Assembly: GCA_905216195.1 (NCBI GenBank)
Contig: CAJMSX010000023.1
Span: forward strand, 1-49,559
Reading direction: 5' to 3'
Length of the DNA stretch: 49,559 bases
Source: an uncultured bacterium
GTDB taxonomy: Bacteria > Bacteroidota > Bacteroidia > Bacteroidales > Marinifilaceae
The notes under the pieces are model-generated. The model was given only the letters and a program-made list of their open reading frames with translations, did no database searches and was not told the DNA's origin. Below are positions 42,607 to 49,559 of this stretch, piece after piece. Position 1 is the stretch's first letter. The number at the start of each line of letters is the position of its first letter. Both the position numbers and the translations under genes were made by a program.

Positions 42607-43668
42607 ATGAAAAACAAAACATTCACTCTCATTTTAAGCTTATTACTGCTATCTTTGACCGCTTTCGGCAGAGAATACGAAGTTAGAAGACAGATACACA
42701 AAGATTTTAAAGTAGGTACCAACGCCCGTTTGCAAATCGAAAACCGATACGGCAATATTGTCATTGTGGAAGGAAGAAAAAACGAGATACGTTTCAATAT
42801 CGAAATCATCGGGCGAGGAGAAAAGGAAAGGATCGCAGAAGCCATGGCCGACCGGGCTTCCATCGACTTTAGCAAAAGCGGTAATTCCGTGTATGCCCGA
42901 ACCGAATTTTCAGGCAGGGAAAGTTTTCGTTGCAACAATTGCGGCACAACGGTCAATTACACGGTAACGGTGCCCTCCTCCGTCTACATGTATCTCATCA
43001 ACAAATACGGCCATATCCGTCTGAACGACGTAAAGCAGAATTTCAAAGCCGAATTGAAGTACGGGAATCTCAGCGCCAACACCCTGCAAGGAAACGACAA
43101 CGAAATTATAATGAAATACGGAAATATCGAAATCGGACAAGTAAGAAATCTAAAGCTCGATATCGCTTATGCCAGCAGTATTTCTTTCACTACGGTTGAA
43201 AATCTGGACCTCATTTCCTCTTATTCCAAAATGAATGCAGACCGTATAGACAACTGCACGCTTTCTTCCAAATACGATAAGTATAACATCACCTCTTTGG
43301 GACGTATGACGGTGACCTCCTCCTATACCGATTTCAATATCGGAGACTTGCAGAAAACTTTCGACGCCTCTAACCTCCGCTATTGTAAAGTGAGAATCGA
43401 CCGGGTCTCTTATAATTTCAATTCGATCTTTATTTCAGCTTCCTATACGCCCATCCGGATCGGTGTGACGCAGCAACACAATTTCAGGGCCCGCCTCAGT
43501 ACCCGCTACGGCAATCTTCGCACCAAGGGTCTCAAATTTTCTGAAGTAAGCTTCGACGATACGGACCATTACAGCAAAAGGATCGAGGGGATCGTGGGAC
43601 ACAGCTCAAATCCGAAAGCCCAAATCGAAATTACGGACTCCTATGCGGATATCATATTGAATCAATAA
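42607..43668 (+). CDS. secreted DUF4097-like beta-repeat protein
   Basis: 353 residues. Signal peptide (cleavage near AFG/R at 20-21). Repeating short beta units such as RYGNIVIVEGRKNEIRF, KYGHIRLNDVKQNFKAEL, KYGNLSANTLQGNDNEI and KYGNIEIGQVRNLKLDI fit a right-handed beta-helix of the DUF4097 type. CNNCG includes two cysteines. Four bases after the anti-sigma gene, so it is likely the effector or target of this sigma system, acting in the periplasm or outer envelope. Function otherwise unknown. Confidence 0.78.
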   Translation: MKNKTFTLILSLLLLSLTAFGREYEVRRQIHKDFKVGTNARLQIENRYGNIVIVEGRKNEIRFNIEIIGRGEKERIAEAMADRASIDFSKSGNSVYARTEFSGRESFRCNNCGTTVNYTVTVPSSVYMYLINKYGHIRLNDVKQNFKAELKYGNLSANTLQGNDNEIIMKYGNIEIGQVRNLKLDIAYASSISFTTVENLDLISSYSKMNADRIDNCTLSSKYDKYNITSLGRMTVTSSYTDFNIGDLQKTFDASNLRYCKVRIDRVSYNFNSIFISASYTPIRIGVTQQHNFRARLSTRYGNLRTKGLKFSEVSFDDTDHYSKRIEGIVGHSSNPKAQIEITDSYADIILNQ

Positions 43669-43770
43669 AAACCAGCAGGGCGGTTCGTATGGAATTTTAT
43701 CCAGAAGGGTTGTGAAAAATGAAGCATTGAATGATCCGATGAATTAATCCTATATCCGGATTTCTTTGAC

Positions 43771-43806
43771 AAACGGCAGTATTCCAGATTCTGGAGTCTG
43801 CCGTTT
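43771..43806. terminator. hairpin terminator between convergent genes
   Basis: AAACGGCAG (43771-43779) pairs with CTGCCGTTT (43798-43806); inner ATTCCAG and CTGGAGT also pair (one G-U). One base bulge. It lies between the DUF4097-like gene and the dpp3 fragment on the other strand and could serve both. The T run is weak. Confidence 0.65.
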
Positions 43807-43858
43807 AACCTTTCCAAACTTCTCTTTTCTTTACCTCCCTCCCGGAGATTTCCCTGTT

Positions 43859-44221
43859 TTACAGCCCGGTCCTTTCGCCACTTCGCTTTCCGTAGGCTAA
43901 CATCTGAACAAGAAAGTCTTCCGGATAACGGATCCGGACATCTACCGGTTTTCCGTCCTTCTTCACCAGCATATATTGGGGATTAATAAAACCAGCATAG
44001 GGCGGCAAATTCAGTTTCCGGTAACGTTCCAGCACTTCCGCATGCAAGAGCGGATCCGTTTTAATCCCATAGGTCTCCACCAGTTTCCGGCCGCTTTCGA
44101 AGTCTCCTTCCGACTTGATCCGCTGTACTTCTGCCAACAGACGACCGAATAACCCGCGCAACGTCTGGTAATCCCGAATAACGAAATAGGTTTTATTCCT
44201 TTCCTCTACCTTTTCGATCAC
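43859..44221 (-). CDS. dpp3: dipeptidyl peptidase III, C-terminal fragment
   Basis: 120 residues (read from GTG at 44219-44221), starting VIEKVEERNKTYFVIRD. It is the C-terminal part of an M49 peptidase in a frame shifted from the main body at 44218-45783. Segment RGLFGRLLAEVQRIKSEGDF and PPYAGFINPQYMLVKKDGKP are recognisable from Bacteroidota DPP III. Start given here is simply the first codon in the frame; a ribosome reaching it would need a frameshift. Missing Gly in the run KERG-GV is the likely single-base loss. Confidence 0.8.
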   Translation of the reverse strand: MIEKVEERNKTYFVIRDYQTLRGLFGRLLAEVQRIKSEGDFESGRKLVETYGIKTDPLLHAEVLERYRKLNLPPYAGFINPQYMLVKKDGKPVDVRIRYPEDFLVQMLAYGKRSGERTGL

Positions 44222-45783
44222 CCCCTTTCCTTTCCTTGCTCATATACCCAGGAGGCAATCAATTGCCGGTTCCTCATATGGGATTCCTCCAAATCCTCTC
44301 CCGGTTGTATACGAGTGAGCTGAGTCAACAAGCCATTCCGGATAAAACTATCGTATTCGCATTTTCCCACCTCTAAAGAAGGAATGATTCCCAACTCTAC
44401 CAATTTAACATCCAAAATATAATAAAGGGCAAATAAATCTGCCCGGGCCTCTTCCAAAGTCGAATAATAATTTTTCAAGGCTGCGGTCGATACCCCCGGC
44501 AACATCCGTCCCGAACCGTGTCCCAAACATTCATGCAAATCCGTATGCACATTGCCCGCCAGATAACCGTATTTAACCGCCCGGTCCCGTTCCTCTTCCG
44601 AATAAGCGAATTCTTCCGTAACTCCCGCTCCCAGGGAAGCCCGATGATAAGCATACGTAATATTATCCAGGGTAACCGATTTACTGCCGTAGCGTTCACG
44701 TATCCATTCGGCATTCGGCAAATTTATGCCGATAGGAGTGGCCGGATGACAATCGCCTCCCAATATAGCCACCTGCATGACCCGGGCAGTAATTCCGGAT
44801 ACTTCCGTTTTTTTAAAACGCTCCTCTACGGGAGCCTGTCTTTCGAACCACAAGGCATTTTCTGCCAATTTCCGGGTACGTTCACACCCTTCCCTATCCA
44901 CAATCTGAACGACAGCCTCCCAACTGGCCTTATAAGCCAAAGGATCTCCATATACCTCGATAAATCCGTTTATAAAATCGATAGGGGACTCCTGTTCCTT
45001 CAACCATTCTATGGAAAATTCGTCGAATAATCTCAGATCTCCCGTACGATAATAGTCGATTAAAAGTTCGATTACGTCCTTCTGCCGGGAATTCGAAGCA
45101 TAGATTTTTGCCTGTTCCAGGGCAGCGACCACTTTCTCCAATTCTTTCCCGTATTTACCCCCTATTTTCCACACCTCTTCCTCCAGTCTCCCGTTCCGCT
45201 TCACTAAAGTGGAATTCAGCCCGCGGGAAACCGGACAATCGCTTGTACGCTCCGGCTCCCGATAGTAAGCTTCAGCTTCCTGCTGGGTGACTCCCTGATA
45301 ATAATTATTGGCAGAAGCCTGTATTAAATCCAGATTTCCATCCAAAACAACCCGTTTCGGCATATACGCCGGATCGAAGATAATGCGCCTGACGTCCTGA
45401 AATGCCTCCTCCTGGCCCACCTCTTTCAGCAGAGATTTGAAATAATCCTCCGAAAACAAAGGGGTAAACTTATCCATAGAATAATGATGATGGATCCCAT
45501 TGGCGAAAAATACCTTTTTAGCATACAATACAAAAGAACGGAATGCCTCACATTCCCGATCTCCCGGATATTCTGTCAAAATCAGTTCCAACAGTTTCCG
45601 CACCCGCAGATTATATCGGTTATTCTGGTCCCAGAGAATATCTCTCCCGGCCAAAGCCGCTTCGCTCAGATAATAAATCAACAATTTTTCACGCAACGAC
45701 AACTGTTGAAAAGCCGGAACCTCATAACGCAAGATGCGAATATCGTCGAATTGTTCGACAAAATAACTTTCAAACTCTTTCAT
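44218..45783 (-). CDS. dpp3: dipeptidyl peptidase III (M49), main body, frameshifted
   Basis: 521 residues. Zinc exopeptidase that removes N-terminal dipeptides. Zinc motif H417-E418-x-x-x-H422 (HECLGH, the unusual HExxxH of M49) and second motif E444-E445-A-R-A-D. The reading frame ends at TGA directly after QGKERG, while the family continues; the continuation (VIEKVEERNK) is in the -1 frame starting at 44221. Bringing in one extra G in the five-G run (44221-44225 on the plus strand as C) restores a single reading frame of about 640 residues, normal for Bacteroidota DPP III. Either a real frameshift or a homopolymer sequencing error. Confidence 0.87.
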   Translation of the reverse strand: MKEFESYFVEQFDDIRILRYEVPAFQQLSLREKLLIYYLSEAALAGRDILWDQNNRYNLRVRKLLELILTEYPGDRECEAFRSFVLYAKKVFFANGIHHHYSMDKFTPLFSEDYFKSLLKEVGQEEAFQDVRRIIFDPAYMPKRVVLDGNLDLIQASANNYYQGVTQQEAEAYYREPERTSDCPVSRGLNSTLVKRNGRLEEEVWKIGGKYGKELEKVVAALEQAKIYASNSRQKDVIELLIDYYRTGDLRLFDEFSIEWLKEQESPIDFINGFIEVYGDPLAYKASWEAVVQIVDREGCERTRKLAENALWFERQAPVEERFKKTEVSGITARVMQVAILGGDCHPATPIGINLPNAEWIRERYGSKSVTLDNITYAYHRASLGAGVTEEFAYSEEERDRAVKYGYLAGNVHTDLHECLGHGSGRMLPGVSTAALKNYYSTLEEARADLFALYYILDVKLVELGIIPSLEVGKCEYDSFIRNGLLTQLTRIQPGEDLEESHMRNRQLIASWVYEQGKERG

Positions 45784-45805
45784 TTTCCTCTAATTTTCCA
45801 GATAC

Positions 45806-46495
45806 TTAGATACGAAAATCCTTTTGGTTCGTTTCAAAGCGCTTCAGAATTTGACCGGAAGCTTTGATCGTGTGTTTATACCATTCCAAAGCCACGCTCA
45901 CCTGCTCGGATTCCGAAAGGTGCCAGTTGATCCGGCTGGAACGTAAACGCTGCACGACATTATACATCACTAATGCGGCAGATACCCCCACATTCAGACT
46001 TTCGGTAAATCCATACATCGGCACCTTCACAAATTCGTCCGCCTCCTGCAAAACCCTTTCGGACAAACCCGATAATTCCGTCCCGAAAAAAAAGGCCATT
46101 TTCCCCTTTTCCAAATCCAGATCGTCGATTAAGGTATCCTGAGTATGGGGAGTCGTGGCTATAATGCGGTATCCTTGTCTTCGCAGACATGCTATAGCCC
46201 TCAAGGTATTGTCCTTTTCTTCGAAATAACGATGCAGAGACAACCAGTCTCTCGCCCCCTGGGATACCGTAGAACTGACATCGTATTTATTCCGGTTCTC
46301 AATCAAATGAACATGCTGTATGCCCATGCAATCAGCCGTACGCATAATGGCGCTTTGATTATGGGATTGAAACAAATCTTCGAGAACGATAGTTACATAA
46401 TCCGTACGCTCCCGGATCAAACGGTCGAACAACTCGTTCTTATCGTCCGTCACGAAATGCCGCAGATATTCCAATTGTTCCTTCTCCGTCTTCAT
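45806..46495 (-). CDS. TrmH-type tRNA/rRNA 2'-O-methyltransferase
   Basis: 229 residues from ATG 46493-46495 (MKTEKEQLEYLRHFVTDDK). A longer in-frame start at 46684 would overlap the NUDIX gene and is rejected. SPOUT motifs: LEDLFQSHNQSAIMRTADCMG, MAFFFGTELSGLSERVL, and VPMYGFTESLNVGVSAALVMY. Resembles TrmH (Gm18 of tRNA), with the family's N-terminal helix and C-terminal tail. Its ATG overlaps the stop of the NUDIX gene (ATGA), so the two are co-translated. Confidence 0.9.
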   Translation of the reverse strand: MKTEKEQLEYLRHFVTDDKNELFDRLIRERTDYVTIVLEDLFQSHNQSAIMRTADCMGIQHVHLIENRNKYDVSSTVSQGARDWLSLHRYFEEKDNTLRAIACLRRQGYRIIATTPHTQDTLIDDLDLEKGKMAFFFGTELSGLSERVLQEADEFVKVPMYGFTESLNVGVSAALVMYNVVQRLRSSRINWHLSESEQVSVALEWYKHTIKASGQILKRFETNQKDFRI

Positions 46496-47061
46496 AAAGC
46501 CTTTTCCTGATCTTTCAAATAAAAATATTTCCAGAGAGCCGCCGCATGCATCGCCTGCATAATTTTGCCACTTCTCAATAATTCCTTGACTTCTTCGGGC
46601 TCCAGTAACTCGACGGCAATATCCTCGGTCGTTTCCTGATGCGGAGACGACACTTGTTCCAGCCCGGTAGCCAGAAAACACCATACCCGGTTCGTATGTG
46701 TACCCGGATTAGCCGAAACGACCATAAACTCTTCCCATTTTCCCCTGCCGTATCCTGTTTCTTCCCATAATTCCCGCTGAGCGGCCTCTTGGCAACCGAC
46801 ATCCTGAGGATCCACCACGCCCGCACACAATTCATAATTTACCGCACTTAATCCATGCCGGTATTGACGTTCCATAATCATTTTCCCCTCCTGCGTAATT
46901 CCGATCACACAGATCCATTCCGGATATTGCAGCACATAATAAGAAGGGATTACACTCCCATTGGGTAATTCCACTTTTTCCCGTCTTACCGTAAACCAAG
47001 GCTCCCGAAAAAGATATTCCGAAGAGAGTACCTTCCAAGGTTTTATTTCCCGTTTATTCAT
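46492..47061 (-). CDS. NUDIX hydrolase (ADP-ribose pyrophosphatase-like)
   Basis: 189 residues. Nudix box GVVDPQDVGCQEAAQRELWEETGYG has the REL-x-EE core. N-terminal strand region LFREPWFTVRREKVELPNG and ICVIGITQEGKMIMERQYRHG resemble ADP-ribose/NDP-sugar pyrophosphatases. Substrate not certain. Stop overlaps the start of the TrmH-type gene by four bases. Confidence 0.88.
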   Translation of the reverse strand: MNKREIKPWKVLSSEYLFREPWFTVRREKVELPNGSVIPSYYVLQYPEWICVIGITQEGKMIMERQYRHGLSAVNYELCAGVVDPQDVGCQEAAQRELWEETGYGRGKWEEFMVVSANPGTHTNRVWCFLATGLEQVSSPHQETTEDIAVELLEPEEVKELLRSGKIMQAMHAAALWKYFYLKDQEKAL

Positions 47062-47121
47062 TCCTTTCCGGATTTTATTTATTTACCTGATTTTTATTCC
47101 CTTTCCTGGTTGAAGAAATCC

Positions 47122-47159
47122 ATAAAAGAAGGGGTGTTGCTGAACACCCCTTCTTTTAT
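47122..47159 (-). terminator. strong terminator after the HU gene
   Basis: Perfect 15-17 base stem around loop GCTG: AAAAGAAGGGGTGTT (47124-47138) with AACACCCCTTCTTTT (47143-47157). On the minus strand the 3' arm ends TTCTTTTAT. One of the clearest terminators in the window; it can work in both directions. Confidence 0.9.
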
Positions 47160-47176
47160 CTTGTCTACTATGCTGA

Positions 47177-47446
47177 TTAGCACTTTTCTGCTAATTCTGC
47201 TCCCGCTTTAAATTTAACCACTTTTTTAGCAGGGATGACGATTGTTTTACCTGTCTGGGGGTTTCTTCCGCTTCTTTCACTTCTTTCAGATACAGAAAAA
47301 GAACCGAATCCGATCAAAGCCACTTTATCTCCGTTTTTCAGAGCATCACCCACCGTTTCCACGAAAGCTTCTAAAGCTTTTTTGGAATCTGCTTTTGTCA
47401 AACCTGCTTTCTCAGCAATAGCGTCAATTAATTGTGCTTTATTCAT
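47177..47446 (-). CDS. hup: HU-family DNA-binding protein
   Basis: 89 residues. Histone-like dimer that bends and compacts DNA. Signature MNKAQLIDAIAEKAGLTKAD, GFGSFSVSERSERSGRNPQT (with the DNA-binding arm) and KKVVKFKAGAEL. Full length. It has its own perfect promoter and terminator, so it is a stand-alone, likely abundant transcript. Confidence 0.97.
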   Translation of the reverse strand: MNKAQLIDAIAEKAGLTKADSKKALEAFVETVGDALKNGDKVALIGFGSFSVSERSERSGRNPQTGKTIVIPAKKVVKFKAGAELAEKC

Positions 47447-47496
47447 AATATAAATTTTTAGGGTTAGAATTTTTATAACCTTTTTTTCTATACTGG

Positions 47497-47527
47497 CAAA
47501 TGTAGGTATTTTCTCGACTTCGTCAAA
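47497..47527 (-). promoter_or_regulatory. promoter of the HU gene
   Basis: On the minus strand TTTG (47527-47524), exactly 19 bases, then TACATTTG (47504-47497): full match to TTTG-N19-TAnnTTTG. About 50 bases before the ATG at 47446. Confidence 0.75.
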
Positions 47528-47564
47528 GTTTTCAAAAAAAAAAACTTGTTTTTTTTAATTTTTT

Positions 47565-49109
47565 TCATAAAACAGATTCCGCACATTTCTCCCCATCCAT
47601 CGCCGCCGATATAATCCCTCCTGCATAGCCAGCCCCTTCCCCGCAAGGATATAATCCCTGAATCTCAACATGTACCGGCCGGTCGTTTCTCCTGGGAATC
47701 CGTATGGGAGCCGAAGTCCGGGTTTCCACACCCAACAATACGGCTTTCTCCGTGATAAAACTTTTCGCTTTTTTACCGAAACAGTTTATTCCTTCCCTCA
47801 AACGATTATAAATCACTTCCGGCAGCCATTCATGGATCAAAGAACTGTTCACTCCCGGTTTATACGATACACGGGGCAAGAAGTTCGAATATTTGCCCGC
47901 TAAAAAATCGGTAAGCACCTGAGCCGGGGCATATAAATTTTTCCCCCCTTCCTCCCAGGCTTTTTTTTCCAACATCTCCTGAAACTCGAGACCGCCGAAT
48001 ATTCCGCCGAAATGCATTTCCTGTAACTCCCGCAGACCGACAGAAGTCACAATAGCGGAATTGGCCCAAGGCGTATTTCGTCCCGACGCCGACATTCCGT
48101 TCACCACCTGTTGTTCCGGACCCGTTGCAGCAGGAACCACTACTCCTCCCGGACACATACAAAAAGAATACACTCCTCTTCCCCCCACATCGGCCGCCAT
48201 ACTATATTCCGCCGCCGGTAAATAAGGACCTCTCCCGTCTTTCGTATGGTACTGCATATTATCGATATCCTGCTGGGGATGTTCCAACCGTAAACCCACG
48301 GCAAAATCTTTCGCTTCGAGACGAACTCCTTTTCTCTCCAGTATCCTGTAAATATCCCGGGCAGAATGGCCGGTAGCCAAGACCACCCGACGGGCATATT
48401 CCGCTTTCTCCCCCAGCATTACTCCCCGCATTTCTCCTTTTTCGATCAACAAATCCGTTACCCGGCAATTAAATCTCACCTCTCCCCCGAAAGCTTCGAT
48501 CGTCTTCCGGATATTTACAATTACACCGGGTAATTTATCCGTACCGATATGGGGATGGGAATCGACCAGTATGCTTTCGTCCGCACCGTGATACACCAGT
48601 ATTTCTAAAGCCCTCCGTACATCCCCTCTTTTTTTGGACCGGGTAAACAACTTTCCATCTGAAAAAGTTCCGGCACCTCCTTCTCCGAAGCCGAAATTAG
48701 AATCTTCATTTACTACCCCCGTTCTATACAAGGATCCCAAATCCTTTTTCCGGTCTTCCACTTTTTTTCCCCTTTCCAGTACAATGGGTTTCCAACCTCT
48801 TTCAATTAAACGCAGGGCCGCAAATAATCCCGCAGGCCCGGCCCCCACGATAATGACCGGACAGGCTTGGGAGACATCCCGGTAAGCGGGAATAAATACC
48901 TTTTCCCTTTTTTCTATACGGTCGATATGTATCCCCAAAGTCAGATGGATCAAAACCCTTCGCTGACGGGCATCTACCGAACGCTTCAGTATATCCATAT
49001 GCTTAATCCGTTCCCAACCGATCCCCTCTTTTCTACCCGCATAACGCCTGAGTACCTCGGGATCGGCAGCTTCTTCCGGACTCAATTTTACCTCTATCTC
49101 TCTATACAT
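47565..49109 (-). CDS. FAD-dependent oxidoreductase (COG2509 type)
   Basis: 514 residues. N-terminal ~80 residues precede a dinucleotide-binding fold VIIVGAGPAGLFAALRLIER (about 85-105) with LERGKKVEDR, then typical GFGEGGAGTFSDGKLFTRSK, DTNNIRKTI-like region and RVVLATGHSARDIYRILERKG; late VKTEGLYPCGEGAGYAGGIISAA-like segment binds FAD. This is the group of uncharacterised 'NAD(P)/FAD-dependent oxidoreductases'. Substrate unknown; probably cytoplasmic. Stands alone. Confidence 0.85.
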   Translation of the reverse strand: MYREIEVKLSPEEAADPEVLRRYAGRKEGIGWERIKHMDILKRSVDARQRRVLIHLTLGIHIDRIEKREKVFIPAYRDVSQACPVIIVGAGPAGLFAALRLIERGWKPIVLERGKKVEDRKKDLGSLYRTGVVNEDSNFGFGEGGAGTFSDGKLFTRSKKRGDVRRALEILVYHGADESILVDSHPHIGTDKLPGVIVNIRKTIEAFGGEVRFNCRVTDLLIEKGEMRGVMLGEKAEYARRVVLATGHSARDIYRILERKGVRLEAKDFAVGLRLEHPQQDIDNMQYHTKDGRGPYLPAAEYSMAADVGGRGVYSFCMCPGGVVVPAATGPEQQVVNGMSASGRNTPWANSAIVTSVGLRELQEMHFGGIFGGLEFQEMLEKKAWEEGGKNLYAPAQVLTDFLAGKYSNFLPRVSYKPGVNSSLIHEWLPEVIYNRLREGINCFGKKAKSFITEKAVLLGVETRTSAPIRIPRRNDRPVHVEIQGLYPCGEGAGYAGGIISAAMDGEKCAESVL

Positions 49110-49389
49110 CCGTCTGTTTAAATTTGTACGGTCATCCGGCTCTTTCCGGTCTTTTTCCGAAAAACCGCTTTTCTCGGAGAAAGGCGAAGGATAACCTGAA
49201 AACCATTCTCTTTCCGGCGAAAATAGGTATTTTTCACGGATTCACCTCTTTTTCTTTCCGAAAATTCCGGAAGTGCCGTATTTTTACCAAATCCGGAGAA
49301 AAATTACCGAATCATTTCCATTCTGTAACCAAAAGATATAACTTAGTAACTTGTAAAAAATATAGAAAATTTATTTTAACTTAAAGAAA

Positions 49390-49559
49390 ATGAATAAAAT
49401 AGCATTAATTACCGGAGCGACTTCAGGTATCGGCCAAGCTACCGCCCTCAAAATTGCAGAAGCCGGATACGATGTCATCATTACGGGCCGCCGTAAAGAA
49501 CGTTTGGACGAACTTGCCCGGGAAATCGAGACCCAAGGAGTAAAGGGTCTTCCCGTGTG
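49390..49559 (+). CDS. short-chain dehydrogenase/reductase, N-terminal part (runs off window)
   Basis: Begins MNKIALITGATSGIGQATAL and continues to the window edge. TGATSGIG is the nucleotide-binding glycine motif of SDR enzymes and ITGRRKERL the following NADP-preferring basic segment (Arg-Arg). Resembles YdfG-like SDRs acting on hydroxy acids or 3-hydroxyacyl substrates; exact substrate not decidable from 56 residues. Confidence 0.9.
   Translation, partial: MNKIALITGATSGIGQATALKIAEAGYDVIITGRRKERLDELAREIETQGVKGLPV

Noticed and set aside
45806..46684. Longer TrmH start at 46684
   Set aside because: The extension overlaps the NUDIX gene in another frame; the ATG at 46495 with ATGA overlap is typical.

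Overview
The window is a chromosomal segment of a Bacteroidota bacterium, most likely of the order Bacteroidales. Support comes from promoters of the Bacteroidota TTTG-N19-TAnnTTTG type, SusC-like plug/barrel proteins, a Ser-type sulfatase, a BT_3928-type DoxX protein next to tpiA, a DUF1599 protein and C39-type peptide exporters. A hydrogen-metabolising gut anaerobe such as an Odoribacteraceae member is plausible from the [FeFe] hydrogenase cluster, but the genus is inference. No tRNA, rRNA, CRISPR array or complete insertion sequence was seen.

Layout. 1-7390: 5' part of clpC (runs off the left edge), ligA with an enlarged helix-hairpin-helix region, and a large secreted HExxH/propeller/barrel protein. 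7463-16137: a hydrogenase island in two transcription units. The first holds DRTGG protein, anti-sigma-type ATPase, a non-canonical regulatory [FeFe]-hydrogenase-like protein, a second DRTGG protein and a PHP phosphoesterase. The second holds an HATPase, a small [2Fe-2S] protein, HydB, HydA and HydC of an NAD-linked, probably electron-bifurcating hydrogenase; hydC carries an in-frame stop near its 3' end. 16235-23522: SPFH protein, ribbon-helix-helix protein, alpha/beta hydrolase, sulfatase, mutY, a decayed pepT, and proS. 23711-32682: repeat-rich lipoprotein, outer-membrane protein, miaB, an rRNA/tRNA methyltransferase, folP, DUF1599, DoxX-like protein and tpiA.

33100-40350 is a visibly AT-rich island, unlike its flanks. 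It encodes what looks like a complete ribosomally made, post-translationally modified peptide (RiPP) system: a perfect Bacteroidota promoter, a structured leader of about 230 nt, a 69-residue double-glycine precursor, a three-way-junction-like RNA segment, a radical SAM/SPASM enzyme, an outer-membrane beta-barrel receptor, a C39 peptidase-ABC exporter, and an unusually small HlyD-like adaptor lacking the coiled-coil hairpin. The likely flow is: precursor modified by the radical SAM enzyme, leader removed after Gly-Gly during export by the C39 transporter, and passage across the envelope helped by the mini-adaptor and perhaps the barrel protein. This is the most interesting locus in the window.

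40533-49559 returns to the host-like composition: a membrane protein, an ECF sigma factor operon, dipeptidyl peptidase III split by a -1 frameshift at a G run, a TrmH-type methyltransferase, a NUDIX hydrolase, HU, a COG2509-type flavoprotein and the start of a short-chain dehydrogenase. Three host genes (pepT, hydC 3' end, dpp3) are damaged; resequencing would tell mutation from assembly error for hydC and dpp3, whereas pepT is clearly a relic.
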